From: Streptomyces sp. TS71-3
GTDB taxonomy: Bacteria; Actinomycetota; Actinomycetes; Streptomycetales; Streptomycetaceae
Assembly (NCBI RefSeq): GCF_018327685.1
Contig: NZ_BNEL01000001.1
Span: 806,001 to 870,000, forward strand
Length of the DNA: 64,000 bases
Direction: 5' to 3'
The notes beneath the pieces were generated by a model. That model worked only from the letters and a program-made list of their open reading frames with translations. It was not told the origin of the DNA and made no database searches. Position numbers and translations under genes: made by a program. Shown here in pieces: positions 43,265-52,164 of this stretch (positions are counted from its first letter, which is position 1; each line of letters starts with the position of its first letter).

Positions 43265-46200
43265 TCACGGAGCCGACGCGAGCGCGACCTCGACCAGCCG
43301 GGGCCAGTCGGTCCCCGCCCCCTCCCGGGCCGCCTCCGCGAACCGCGCGTCGCCGAGGCGGTGGCGCGCGGCCTGCTCTATCCGGGCCACGTCCGGGTGG
43401 GAGCGGTCCTGAAGGCCGCGTACCCGCGCGCTCGCCGCGAGCAGCCGCGCGGCCTGCTCGTGCTCGCCGCGGCGCAGAGCCAGGTCCGCGACGCCGACGA
43501 GCACCTGCGCGATCAACGGTGCGTGTCCTGACCCGGACGCCGCCTCGCAGGCCGCTGCGCGGTGCGCCCGGGCCTCGCCGAGGTCGTCGGTGAGGTAGCC
43601 GAGCAGGTCGTGCGTGCCCGCGCGCATGGTCGCCCCGTCCGCCCCGTCGCCCATCACGGCGGTCACGAGGGCGAGTTGCCTGCGGGCCTCCCCGGCGTCG
43701 CCGTTCCCCCGGGCCAGTCCCGCCCTGGCGAGGGCAAGCCAGGCCAGCGCGCCGGGCCAGGGGACCCGGTCCGCGTGGCGCTGGGCCTCGGCCATGGCAG
43801 CGGCCCCGGCGTCCTTGTCGCCCAGCAGCCAGTACAGCTGCGCCTGCCGCGACCGCATGCGGATGACGTCCTCGACGGCGCCGACCTCGGTGACGACCGC
43901 GATCGCCTCCTCGTAGTGCTCGCAGGCACGGGCGAACTCGCCGCGCACGGCGATCCGGTCGGCCAGCTCGGTCAGCGCGAACGAGATCCCGAACCGCTCC
44001 CCGAGCGCCCGGAACTCCGCGAGCGCCCCCTCCAGGTACGCGTCCGCGTCCCGCCCGCCCTGACCGGCCATGATCCGCATCTTGCCCAGGTGCAGCCGGG
44101 CCAGCGCGCGCACCCAGGGGTCCTCGTCGTCCAGCAGCGTCTCGAACGCCGACAGGACCGCGTCCGGCTCCTGAAATATGCGTTCCAGCGCGGGGACGAA
44201 GGCCAGCGCCGGGTGGTAGCGGGGCCTGGTCCGCCAGTCGAGCCGGTACGCCTTGCCGATCCACTCCGCGGCCTGCCGCCCGTCGCCCGGGCCGGTGTCC
44301 ACGAACATCGAGATGAGGGCGTACACCGTGGCCCGTACCTCGTCGCTCGCCTCGCCGGGTGTCCTGGTGGCCGCGATCAGCAGCTCGACGCCCTCGGTCC
44401 TGCGCCCGCCGAGCCACCAGTACCAGGCCGCGCCCGCCGCCAGCCGCATCGCCCCGCGCGCATCGCCGGCCGCGAGCGCGCCGCGCATAGCGGCGCCGAT
44501 GTTGTCGTGTTCGGCCGCGAGCCGGGCGAGCCACCGCAGCTGCTCGGCGCGGCGCAGGTGCGGCTCAGCGGCCTCGGCGAACCCGGTGAAGTAGGCCAGG
44601 TGCGCGCGGCGGGCCCGGTCCGCCTCGCCCGCCTCCGCGAGCCGGTGCCCGGCGTACTCCCTGATCGTGCCGAGCATGCGGTAGCGCGGGGCGTCCTCGC
44701 CCTCGCCCTCGGCGAGCAGCAGCGACTTCTCGGCCAGTGCGGTGAGGAGGTCGAGCACCTGGTCCTGCTCGACGGCCTCCTGCTCGACGGCCTCCTGCCC
44801 GGCGGCCTCCTGCCCGGCGGTGTCGTCCGCGGGGCCCGCGCAGACCCGTTCGTCACCGTCATCCGCGCAGACCCGTTCCGCCGCTTCCAGGCTCGCCCCG
44901 CCCGCGAAGACCGAGAGCCTGCGCAGGACCGTCCGCTCGGCGCCGGTGAGCAGCTCCCAGCTCCAGTCGACCACCGCGCGCAGCGTCTGGTGCCGCGGCA
45001 GCGCGGTGCGGCTGCCGCCGGTCAGCAGGCGGAACCGGTCGTCGAGCCGGTGCGCGAGCTGGTCGACGGACATGGTGCGCAGCCGTGCCGCGGCCAGCTC
45101 GATCGCCAGCGGCATCCCGTCCAGCGCGCGGCAGACGCGGACGATCGTCGCCAGCGCCTGGGCGTCGTCCGCGAGGTCCCGGCGCACTGCCCCGGCCCGG
45201 TCACGCAGCAGCCGGACGGCCGGCGAGGACTCGATCTCGTCCCGGCCCGCGTCCCCCTCCGGCAGGGCCAGCGGCTCGACCGGCCACAGCGCCTCGCCGG
45301 TGATGCCGAGCGGTTCCCGGCTCGTCGCCAGGATCCGCAGCCGCCGGCACTCGCCGAGCAGCCGGTGGGCGAACACGGCCGCCGACTCGATGATGTGCTC
45401 GCAGTTGTCCAGGACCAGCAGCGCCTCACGCTCGCGGATCGCGGCGACGAGACGGCCCGTCAGCTCCGCGTCCGGCGCCCCGCCGAGCAGCGCGTCCCGC
45501 AGGCCGAGACCGACGAGGGCCGCCTGCGCCACCTGCGCCACGCCGCCGTCGGTGCCGATCGCGGCCAGCTCCACCAGCCAGGCCCCGTCCGGCAGGTCGC
45601 CGAGCAGCGCACGCGCGGTCTCCGCGGCCAGCCTCGTCTTGCCCGAGCCGCCCGGCCCGATCACGGTGGTGAGCCGGTGCTCGGATATGAGCGCGCGGAC
45701 CGCGGCGACATCGGCGCCCCTGCCGACGAACGTGGTCAGCTCGGCGCGCAGGTTGGTCTTGCGGCTCGCTTCTCCCGGCCGCGGGTCCCGCCCCAGCTCG
45801 CCCCGCAGCAGCGCGACGTGCACCGCGGCCAGCTCCGGCGAGGGGTCGGCACCGAACGCGTCGGCCAGGGCCTCCCTAGCGCGCTGGTACACCAGCAGCG
45901 CCTCGCTGTCGCGGCCGGCCGCGGCCAGCGCGCGCATCAGCGCGGCGACGAGCCGTTCCCGCACCGGGTGCGCGGCCACGAGGTCGGTCAGCTCGGCGAC
46001 CATCTCCGCGCCGCGCCCGAGCGCGACTTCAGCGTCGAACCGCTCCTCGGCGGCATCCAGGCGCAACCCCTCCAGCCGGACGACCGCGGCGTCGAACGCA
46101 CCGCTGTCCTGGAGCCCGACGTCCTGCATGGCCGCACCCCGCCACAGCCCGAGGGCATCGCGCAGCAGCCGCACCCGCCGGGAAGCCTCCTGCGCGGGCG

Positions 46201-46525
46201 CCCGGCCCGCGGCCACGAGGCGTTCGAACCGCACGGCGTCTACGGCCTCGGGCTCCACCGCCAGCAGGTAGCCGTCCGTCCGCCCCTCGATCACCCCGTC
46301 CGGCAGCGCCTTCCGCAGCCGGGAGACGAGGCGCTGGAGCGCGTTCGCCGCGTCGGCGGGCGGGTGTTCTCCCCAGATCCAGTCGACGAGCGACGCCTTC
46401 GGGACGACGTGCCCAGGATGGAGCGCGAGGGCGGCCAGGAGCCCGCGCAGCCGGGCGCCCTGCACGTCGGCCGGGCCACTGCCGTCGGTGCGAATCTCCA
46501 AGGGGCCCAGCAACTGGATCTGCAC
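43265..46525 (-). CDS. Large SARP/AfsR-like regulator (BTAD-NB-ARC-TPR)
   Basis: This is a 1086-residue regulator. Residues 1-95 form the OmpR-type winged helix of SARPs ('MQIQLLGPLEIRTDGSGPADVQGARLRGLLAALALHPGHVV', 'LQRLVSRLRKALPDGVIEGRTDGYLL'). Residues about 98-245 form the bacterial transcriptional activator domain ('RERLVAALMRALAAAGRDSEALLVYQRAREALADAFGADPSPEL'). An NB-ARC ATPase follows ('TVIGPGGSGKTRLAAETARALLG', Walker A about 289; 'EALLVLDNCEHI' Walker B). The C-terminal half is helical TPR-like. GTG 46525 has only a weak ribosome-binding site. Such regulators often control antibiotic clusters; the target is not evident, the adjacent exporter being a candidate. Confidence 0.9.
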   Translation of the reverse strand: MQIQLLGPLEIRTDGSGPADVQGARLRGLLAALALHPGHVVPKASLVDWIWGEHPPADAANALQRLVSRLRKALPDGVIEGRTDGYLLAVEPEAVDAVRFERLVAAGRAPAQEASRRVRLLRDALGLWRGAAMQDVGLQDSGAFDAAVVRLEGLRLDAAEERFDAEVALGRGAEMVAELTDLVAAHPVRERLVAALMRALAAAGRDSEALLVYQRAREALADAFGADPSPELAAVHVALLRGELGRDPRPGEASRKTNLRAELTTFVGRGADVAAVRALISEHRLTTVIGPGGSGKTRLAAETARALLGDLPDGAWLVELAAIGTDGGVAQVAQAALVGLGLRDALLGGAPDAELTGRLVAAIREREALLVLDNCEHIIESAAVFAHRLLGECRRLRILATSREPLGITGEALWPVEPLALPEGDAGRDEIESSPAVRLLRDRAGAVRRDLADDAQALATIVRVCRALDGMPLAIELAAARLRTMSVDQLAHRLDDRFRLLTGGSRTALPRHQTLRAVVDWSWELLTGAERTVLRRLSVFAGGASLEAAERVCADDGDERVCAGPADDTAGQEAAGQEAVEQEAVEQDQVLDLLTALAEKSLLLAEGEGEDAPRYRMLGTIREYAGHRLAEAGEADRARRAHLAYFTGFAEAAEPHLRRAEQLRWLARLAAEHDNIGAAMRGALAAGDARGAMRLAAGAAWYWWLGGRRTEGVELLIAATRTPGEASDEVRATVYALISMFVDTGPGDGRQAAEWIGKAYRLDWRTRPRYHPALAFVPALERIFQEPDAVLSAFETLLDDEDPWVRALARLHLGKMRIMAGQGGRDADAYLEGALAEFRALGERFGISFALTELADRIAVRGEFARACEHYEEAIAVVTEVGAVEDVIRMRSRQAQLYWLLGDKDAGAAAMAEAQRHADRVPWPGALAWLALARAGLARGNGDAGEARRQLALVTAVMGDGADGATMRAGTHDLLGYLTDDLGEARAHRAAACEAASGSGHAPLIAQVLVGVADLALRRGEHEQAARLLAASARVRGLQDRSHPDVARIEQAARHRLGDARFAEAAREGAGTDWPRLVEVALASAP

Positions 46526-46645
46526 CCGCTGATTTTGTCACGGGAGTTGGCGGGCATCCCGGCCCGAACGGACGCCCGGCCTCGGGGAGCGAGCAGGGGC
46601 TGCCCCCTTGGGGCGGTGGCGGTCTGCGGGTTTCGTCGTGGCTGG

Positions 46646-46756
46646 TCGCGCAGTTCCCCGCGCCCCTAACGGGGCGAAGCCCCGGCGCCAAGGCGCCGCC
46701 ACAGAGGCCCGACCCGGGGCGAAGCCCCGCCCAAAGGGGCGCGGGGAACTGCGCGA
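46646..46756. repeat. Inverted pair of the GGGGAACTGCGCGA repeat
   Basis: The reverse copy is at 46646-46659 and the forward copy at 46743-46756, with about 83 bp between, flanked by further GGGGCGAAGCCCC hairpins. The block occupies the divergent region between the SARP gene and the metallophosphoesterase (46526-46950), where no gene is seen. Confidence 0.75.
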
Positions 46757-46950
46757 GCAACCACGACGTGACCGGCGGTCCGTCACTGGCCTGGAGGGGC
46801 AGTCGGGGGGATCGGGGCGAAGCCCCGTGCTGGTAGGGGCGCGGGGGAGCCGTCCAGCCCGCGCTGTCCGTGCGCCGTAGGATGCGCAGGCAGCCTGGGC
46901 GTGCGACAGATGTGCGACAGGCGTGCGAACAGACAGGTCAGACGGCGGGT

Positions 46951-48399
46951 GTGAGGGACGGTAAAAGCGCGGTGGTCATCGTCGGGATTCTGGCCGGGCT
47001 TGTCGCTCTCGCCGTCGTCGTCGCGCTCTACTGGTACGTCTGGCGGCGGCTGGTGCGGGACGCCACGGCGAAGGGTTCGGTGGTGCGCCGGGCCGGTTCC
47101 GCCGTGTTCGTCGTGGGGCCGCTGCTGATGGTCGGGGCCCTCGTCAGCGAGCAGGCCGGCGCGCCCTTCTGGCTGCAGCGGGTACTGGGCTGGCCCGGGT
47201 TCCTGTGGATGGCGCTCTCGCTGTACATGCTGCTCACGGTGGTCGCCGGGGAGGTCGTACGGCCGCTGCTGCGGCGCCTGCTGGAACGGCGCGCCGGGGC
47301 GGTCGCGGCCTCGGCGAGCGTGCCGGTGGGGGCGCCGGCGGGGGAGGAGGGGGCCACGGGGGCCACGGGGGCCACGGGGGCCACCGTGCCCTCGGCACCC
47401 GATGCGCCCACGGCACCCTCCGCACCCTCCGCACCCACGGCACCCTCCGCACCCACGGCACCCTCCGCACCCTCGGCACCCTCGGCACCCTCCGCACCCG
47501 AAGCACCGGCAGCGGCGGAAGCACCGCCCGCCGGTCCGCCCGCCCCCGGTACGGCCGGTACCGCGACCCCCGGCCCGTCGCGCCGCCTCCTCGTCGCCCG
47601 GCTGGTCTCAGGCGCGGCGGCGGCCGCCGCCGTCGGCATCGTCGGCGAGGGCACCTACGGCGTGCTGCGCGGGCCGCGCGTCAAACGGCTCACCGTGCCG
47701 CTCGCGAAACTGCCGCGGGCCGCGCACGGGTTCCGTATCGCCGTCGTCAGCGACATCCACCTCGGGCCGATCCTGGGGCGCGACTTCACGCAGCGCGTCG
47801 TCGACACGATCAACGCCACCCAGCCCGACCTGATCGCCGTCGTCGGCGACCTCGTGGACGGCAGCGTGCACGACCTGGGCCCGGCCGCGGCGCCGATGGC
47901 CGGGCTGCGGGCCCGGCACGGCGCGTACTTCGTGACGGGCAACCACGAGTACTTCTCGGGCGCCGCGCAGTGGGTCGAGCACGTCCGGACACTCGGCATG
48001 CACCCGTTGGAGAACGCCCGCACCGAACTCCCCGGCTTCGACCTCGCCGGGGTCAACGACGTGCAGGGCGAGAGCCAGGGGCAGGGCCCCGACTTCGGCA
48101 GGGCGCTCGGCGACCGGGACACCTCGCGCGCCTCCGTCCTGCTGGCCCACCAGCCCATCGTGATCCACGACGCCGTCCGGTACGGCGTCGACCTCCAGCT
48201 CTCCGGCCACACCCACGGCGGCCAGCTCTGGCCCGGCAACTACCTCGCCGCCCTCGCCAACCCCACGGTCGCGGGCCTTGAGCGGTACGGCGACACGCAG
48301 CTCTACGTCACCCGGGGCGCGGGCGCGTGGGGGCCTCCGGTGCGGGTCGGGGCACCCTCGGACATCACGGTGGTGGAGCTGGCGTCGCGCCAGGCGTGA
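46951..48399 (+). CDS. Membrane-anchored metallophosphoesterase
   Basis: This protein of about 482 residues begins with four hydrophobic segments (about residues 7-105), then a 75-residue linker of Ala/Pro/Ser repeats ('PSAPTAPSAPSAP', preceded by 'GATGATGAT'), one more hydrophobic stretch and a calcineurin-like phosphoesterase domain (about 245-480). Metal-binding motifs are complete: 'VVSDIHLGP', 'AVVGDLVDG', 'VTGNHEYFSG' and 'LSGHTHGGQLWPGNY'. The family member type (YkuE-like) acts at the membrane on phospholipid-type substrates. GTG 46951 was chosen, but the Shine-Dalgarno is weak and GTG 46972 or a start up to 46870 is possible. Confidence 0.85.
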   Translation: MRDGKSAVVIVGILAGLVALAVVVALYWYVWRRLVRDATAKGSVVRRAGSAVFVVGPLLMVGALVSEQAGAPFWLQRVLGWPGFLWMALSLYMLLTVVAGEVVRPLLRRLLERRAGAVAASASVPVGAPAGEEGATGATGATGATVPSAPDAPTAPSAPSAPTAPSAPTAPSAPSAPSAPSAPEAPAAAEAPPAGPPAPGTAGTATPGPSRRLLVARLVSGAAAAAAVGIVGEGTYGVLRGPRVKRLTVPLAKLPRAAHGFRIAVVSDIHLGPILGRDFTQRVVDTINATQPDLIAVVGDLVDGSVHDLGPAAAPMAGLRARHGAYFVTGNHEYFSGAAQWVEHVRTLGMHPLENARTELPGFDLAGVNDVQGESQGQGPDFGRALGDRDTSRASVLLAHQPIVIHDAVRYGVDLQLSGHTHGGQLWPGNYLAALANPTVAGLERYGDTQLYVTRGAGAWGPPVRVGAPSDITVVELASRQA

Positions 48400-48505
48400 A
48401 CCGCGGTCTCGAACGGCCGCCGGGTGATTGCGGCGCCGACGCTGCGCCGCGGGCGGCCCGGGACGCACCCCACCGCGGACCCCACCGCGCACCCCACCCC
48501 ACCGC

Positions 48506-49912
48506 TCACCGCACCGGTGATCCCGACCCGGCCGCGACCTTCCCGGTGGCGCCGCGGACCCGCAGCCCGAGTTCGTCGGTGGGCACCCGGTGGGTCTCCC
48601 GTGCCGTCAGCGCGGCGAGGACCGGGGGTACGCACAGGGCCGCCGTGAACAGGCCGACCGCCGCCCAGTCCTCCTCGGGCCCCGCGATCCGGGCCGCGAA
48701 GGTCACGGCGAAACCGGAGAGCGCGAAGCCGATCTGGGTGCCGAGGGCCACCCCGGACAGCCGTACCCGGGTCGGGAACATCTCCCCGTAGAACGCGGGC
48801 CACAGGCCGTTCGCGGCGCTGTAGACCACACCGAACGCCAGGATGCCCAGCAGCGCCGTCAGCGGGTAGGAGCCGGAGGCGATCGCCCAGAGGAACAGGA
48901 ACATGAGGACCGCGCTGCCGGCCGCGCCCGCGAGGAAGACGGGGCGGCGCCCGACGCGGTCGGACAGCGTCGCCCACAGCGGGATCGCGGCGAGTGCGAC
49001 GAGGTTGGCGAGCGCGCCGACCCACAGCATGAACGTGCGGTCCATGCCGACCGAGTCGCCGGTCGCGAACGCGAGCGACCAGACGGTGAAGATGGTGCTG
49101 ACCGACGCGACGAGCGCGCCCGCGACGACCCGCAGCACGTCAGGCCAGTGCCCGCGCAGCAGCGAGACCAGCGGCAGGCGGTCGACGCCCTCGGCCGACG
49201 CCTGCCGGGTGAAGGCCGGCGGCTCCTGGAGGGTGCGCCGGATCACGTAGCCGACGACCGCGACGACGACGCTGCACAGGAACGGCACCCGCCACCCCCA
49301 GGACAGCAGGGCGTCGTCGCCGAGCGCGGCGACCGGCAGGAAGACCAGGGTGGCCAGGAGCTGCCCGGCCTGGGTGCCGCTCAGCGTGAAGCTGGTGAAG
49401 TAGGCGCGGCGGTGCTCCGGGGCGTGTTCGAGCGTCATGGACGTCGCGCTGGCCTGCTCGCCCGCCGCCGATATGCCGCCGAGGACGCGGCAGATCACCA
49501 GCAGGACCGGGGCGGCGTCGCCGGCCTGCGCGCGGGTGGGCAGGCAGCCGATGAGGAACGTCGAGAGGCCCATCAGGAGCAGCGTGAAGACCATCACCTT
49601 CTTGCGCCCGATGCGGTCCCCGAAGTGCCCGAGGAACAGCGCCCCGACGGGCCGGGCCGCGTACGCGACACCGAAGGTGGCCATCGACAGCAGCGTCGCG
49701 TTCGCCGGGTCGGAGTCGTCGAAGAACACCTTCGGGAAGACCAGCGCGGCGGCGCTGCCGTAGATGAAGAAGTCGTAGTACTCCAGGGCGCTGCCGATCC
49801 AGGCGGCGAGCGCGGCTCTGCGCGGCTGCCCCTGCGGGGTGCCGCCGGGATCGGGGGCTCCGGGGGGCTCGGGGCCTTCGGGGGCGTCGGGTGGCGTGGC
49901 GGAGGAGGGCAC
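48506..49912 (-). CDS. MFS transporter, metabolite:H+ symporter (MHS) type
   Basis: This 468-residue, 12-TM transporter starts at GTG 49912. MHS-type marks: 'AAWIGSALEYYDFFIYGSAAALVF' (first helix), the loop 2-3 motif 'GHFGDRIGRKKVMVFTLLLMG', 'RVLGGISAAGEQASATSMTLEHAPEHRRAYFTSF' and the second-half repeat 'LSDRVGRRPVFLAG'. Members include the shikimate transporter ShiA and aromatic-acid or osmolyte carriers. Lying beside a TetR regulator, shikimate dehydrogenase and 3-dehydroshikimate dehydratase, it is likely an importer of shikimate, quinate or a related acid. Convergent with the phosphoesterase gene. Confidence 0.87.
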   Translation of the reverse strand: MPSSATPPDAPEGPEPPGAPDPGGTPQGQPRRAALAAWIGSALEYYDFFIYGSAAALVFPKVFFDDSDPANATLLSMATFGVAYAARPVGALFLGHFGDRIGRKKVMVFTLLLMGLSTFLIGCLPTRAQAGDAAPVLLVICRVLGGISAAGEQASATSMTLEHAPEHRRAYFTSFTLSGTQAGQLLATLVFLPVAALGDDALLSWGWRVPFLCSVVVAVVGYVIRRTLQEPPAFTRQASAEGVDRLPLVSLLRGHWPDVLRVVAGALVASVSTIFTVWSLAFATGDSVGMDRTFMLWVGALANLVALAAIPLWATLSDRVGRRPVFLAGAAGSAVLMFLFLWAIASGSYPLTALLGILAFGVVYSAANGLWPAFYGEMFPTRVRLSGVALGTQIGFALSGFAVTFAARIAGPEEDWAAVGLFTAALCVPPVLAALTARETHRVPTDELGLRVRGATGKVAAGSGSPVR

Positions 49913-50106
49913 GGGGGACTCCTTCGGCTCCGGGGAGCTCGGGCGGAGCTCCGGGGACGGGGCGGCTCGGCATCGGCATCGGCTACACGCCGGACTCGCG
50001 TGAATAACCCACTAGATAGTTAATAACGGAGTGGGAGGGATGCTGCTTCCGCCGCGAGCGGGTGTCAAGGGTGTGCGCGGGCTTGGTCCGCGGGGAGGGC
50101 TCGGCC

Positions 50107-50155
50107 GGTGCCCGGTGCCCGGTGCCCGGTGCCCGGTGCCCGGTGCCCGGTGCCC
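50107..50155. repeat. Seven perfect tandem copies of GGTGCCC
   Basis: A 49-bp microsatellite of seven GGTGCCC units lies between the TetR 3' end and the MFS transporter promoter region. It is prone to length change by slippage. The nearby AT-rich segment (49990-50035, TAACCCACTAGATAGTTAAT) probably contains the transporter promoter. Confidence 0.85.
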
Positions 50156-50179
50156 GAGTGTCCGGTGCGCCTCGCGCCG

Positions 50180-50875
50180 CTACCGGCGCCCCGCTCCGCC
50201 GGTCAGGTAGCCCACGACCATGTCGCCCAGCATGGTGCGGTACCGCTCGCGCTCCCCTGCGGCCAGCAGGTCTCGGCCGAACAGCGCGGCGAACGTGGGC
50301 CGGTTGGCCACCCGGAAGAAGCAGAACGAGCTGATCATCGCGTGCAGGTTCACCGCGTCCACGTCCGCCGTGAAGGCGCCGCTGGCCCGACCGCTCTCCA
50401 GGATCCGCCCGATGACGTCGATGGCGGGCCAGTTGAGGCGGCTGAGCTTCTCGGAGGCGGCGATGTGCTCGGCGTCGTGGATGTTCTCGATGCTGACCAG
50501 CCGGATGAAGTCCGGGTGCGCCTCGTGGTGGTCGAACGTCAGCTCCGCGAGACGGCGTATCGCGGACACCGGGTCGAGGTGGGCGACGTCCAGGTCCTGC
50601 TCGGCGCCGCGGATCACCGCGTACGCGCGCTCCAGGACGGCCGTGAACAGCTGCTCCTTGCTGCCGAAGTAGTAGTAGATCATCCGTTTCGTGGTGCGGG
50701 TGCGGGCGGCGATCTCGTCCACCCTGGCGCCTGTGAAGCCGGCCCGCGCGAACTCGGCGGTGGCCACGTCCAGGATCTCGGCCTGGGTGCGGGCCGCGTC
50801 CCGCGTGCGGGCGGCGGGCTGCGGGTGGCCTGCGGCCTGCGGGGGGCCTGCGGCCGGCTTGGCGTGAGGGGGCAT
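50180..50875 (-). CDS. TetR-family transcriptional regulator
   Basis: This is a 231-residue regulator. ATG 50875 has GAGGA six bases upstream. After a Pro/Ala-rich N-terminus the HTH spans about residues 32-78: 'AEILDVATAEFARAGFTGARVDEIAARTRTTKRMIYYYFGSKEQLFTAVL'. The ligand domain contains 'RRLAELTFDHHEAHPDFIRLVSIENIHDAEHI'. It is divergent from the shikimate dehydrogenase/dehydratase operon and upstream of the transporter on its own strand, so it likely represses both. A matching palindrome is at 51178-51191. Confidence 0.9.
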   Translation of the reverse strand: MPPHAKPAAGPPQAAGHPQPAARTRDAARTQAEILDVATAEFARAGFTGARVDEIAARTRTTKRMIYYYFGSKEQLFTAVLERAYAVIRGAEQDLDVAHLDPVSAIRRLAELTFDHHEAHPDFIRLVSIENIHDAEHIAASEKLSRLNWPAIDVIGRILESGRASGAFTADVDAVNLHAMISSFCFFRVANRPTFAALFGRDLLAAGERERYRTMLGDMVVGYLTGGAGRR

Positions 50876-50988
50876 GGGGTTCCTCGGGGGGTGCGGCTTG
50901 CGCCGCGTTGGCCGGTGTGCCTGGGTCCTGTCGGATTCTAGGCGGGGCCTGGCGTGGGGTCGGGCGCGAAGCGCCCCTGTGGGGGCGC

Positions 50989-51101
50989 GGGGAACTGTGC
51001 GAGCAACCATCCACCTGCCGGTGGTCCGGATGCGAACGCGTCTGCCCCCTCGGGACGGTGGCGGTCTGATCGTTTCGTGGTGGCTCGTCGCGCAGTTCCC
51101 C
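50989..51101. repeat. Inverted pair of the GGGGAACTGCGCGA repeat
   Basis: A variant forward copy (GGGGAACTGTGCGA, 50989-51002) and a reverse copy (51088-51101) lie in the divergent region between the TetR gene and the shikimate dehydrogenase gene. No gene is seen from 50876 to 51207. Confidence 0.7.
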
Positions 51102-51177
51102 GCGCCTCTTCGGGGGCACGCCGTTGCGCGGCCCGAACCGAGGGCTTCCCTCTCCACCGCCTCGGTTGATATGAATA

Positions 51178-51191
51178 ACGAACCAGTTCGT
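51178..51191. promoter_or_regulatory. Candidate TetR operator before the shikimate operon
   Basis: ACGAACCAGTTCGT is a perfect inverted repeat (six-base arms, two-base centre) in an AT-rich stretch, ending seven bases before the ribosome-binding site AGGAGG of the shikimate dehydrogenase gene. Its size and symmetry fit TetR-family operators and the divergent TetR gene is the obvious binder. Confidence 0.65.
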
Positions 51192-51207
51192 ACATTAAGG
51201 AGGCGTG

Positions 51208-52164
51208 GTGGCGCGGTCCCAGCACTCCTACCTGGTCGGCCTCGTCGGGGCCGCCATCGGCCCCTCCCTCAGTCCCGCGCTGCACGAGCGCGAGGCGGAC
51301 CGGCACGGTCTGCGGTACCTGTACCGGCTGCTCGACATCGGCCGGCTCGGCGTTCCGCCGGCCGGCGCGGGGCGGCTGGTCCGGGCCGCCCGGGACGCGG
51401 GGTACGACGGCCTGAACGTCACCCACCCGTGCAAGCAGCACGTCCTCGACGACCTGGACGAGCTCTCCCCGCAGGCGGCGGTCCTGGGCGCCGTCAACGC
51501 CATCGTCTTCACGCCCGACGGTCGCGCCGTGGGGCACAACACCGACGTCACCGGCTTCGCGGCCGCCTTCGCCGAGGGCCTGGGCGCCCCGCTCGACCGT
51601 GTCGTCCAGCTCGGTGCGGGCGGTGCCGGGGCGGCCGTCGGCCACGCCCTGCTCGGGCTCGGCGCCCGGCACCTCACCGTCGTCGACGCGCTCCCCGACC
51701 GGGCCCGCGACCTCGCCGCGGCGCTGAACGCGCACGCCGGACTCGACTTTGCCGACAGCCGCCCGCAGGACGACCTCGGTGCGGCGCTGGCCGGCGCCGA
51801 CGGGCTGGTGCACGCCACGCCCACCGGCATGGCCGCCCACCCCGGCCTGCCGCTGCCCGCCGGCCTGCTGCACCCCGGCCTCTGGGTCGCCGACATCGTC
51901 TACCGCCCGCTCGACACCGAGCTGCTGGCGGCAGCCCGCGCCCGGGGCTGCCGCGTCCTGGACGGCGGCGGCATGGCCGTGCACCAGGCCGCGGACTCCT
52001 TCCGGCTGTTCACCGGCCGGGAACCCGACACCCCGCGGATGCTCGCCGACTTCGCCGACCTGGCCGGCGCCCCCGCGCACCGCCCCCCGACCCCCACGTC
52101 CGACACCCGGGACACCGGAAGGAGTGCGTCCGAGTGCGCACCGCCATCGCCACCGTCAGCCTGA
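51208..52164 (+). CDS. Shikimate/quinate dehydrogenase
   Basis: This 318-residue NAD(P)-dependent dehydrogenase interconverts shikimate (or quinate) and the 3-dehydro acid. GTG 51208 lies four bases after AGGAGG (GTG 51205 also possible). Motifs: 'GLVGAAIGPSLSPALHEREADRHGL' (substrate-binding Ser-x-Ser region), 'GYDGLNVTHPCKQHVL' (NVT..K catalytic Lys, about residue 72), 'NTDVTGF' (Asp, about 113) and the nucleotide motif 'VQLGAGGAGAAVGHAL' (about 133). Fusion to a catabolic operon with a dehydroshikimate dehydratase suggests a degradative role rather than the aromatic-biosynthetic AroE. Its end overlaps the next gene by 31 bp. Confidence 0.87.
   Translation: MARSQHSYLVGLVGAAIGPSLSPALHEREADRHGLRYLYRLLDIGRLGVPPAGAGRLVRAARDAGYDGLNVTHPCKQHVLDDLDELSPQAAVLGAVNAIVFTPDGRAVGHNTDVTGFAAAFAEGLGAPLDRVVQLGAGGAGAAVGHALLGLGARHLTVVDALPDRARDLAAALNAHAGLDFADSRPQDDLGAALAGADGLVHATPTGMAAHPGLPLPAGLLHPGLWVADIVYRPLDTELLAAARARGCRVLDGGGMAVHQAADSFRLFTGREPDTPRMLADFADLAGAPAHRPPTPTSDTRDTGRSASECAPPSPPSA

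Noticed and set aside
43562..46669. 1035-codon open frame on the plus strand opposite the SARP regulator
   Set aside because: It mirrors the SARP gene, has the Arg/Pro/Gly-rich composition of an antisense shadow in high-GC DNA, and shows no domain.
50874..52133. Long upstream extension of the QuiC frame
   Set aside because: It overlaps the shikimate dehydrogenase gene in another frame; GTG 52134 with GGAAGGAG gives the natural start.
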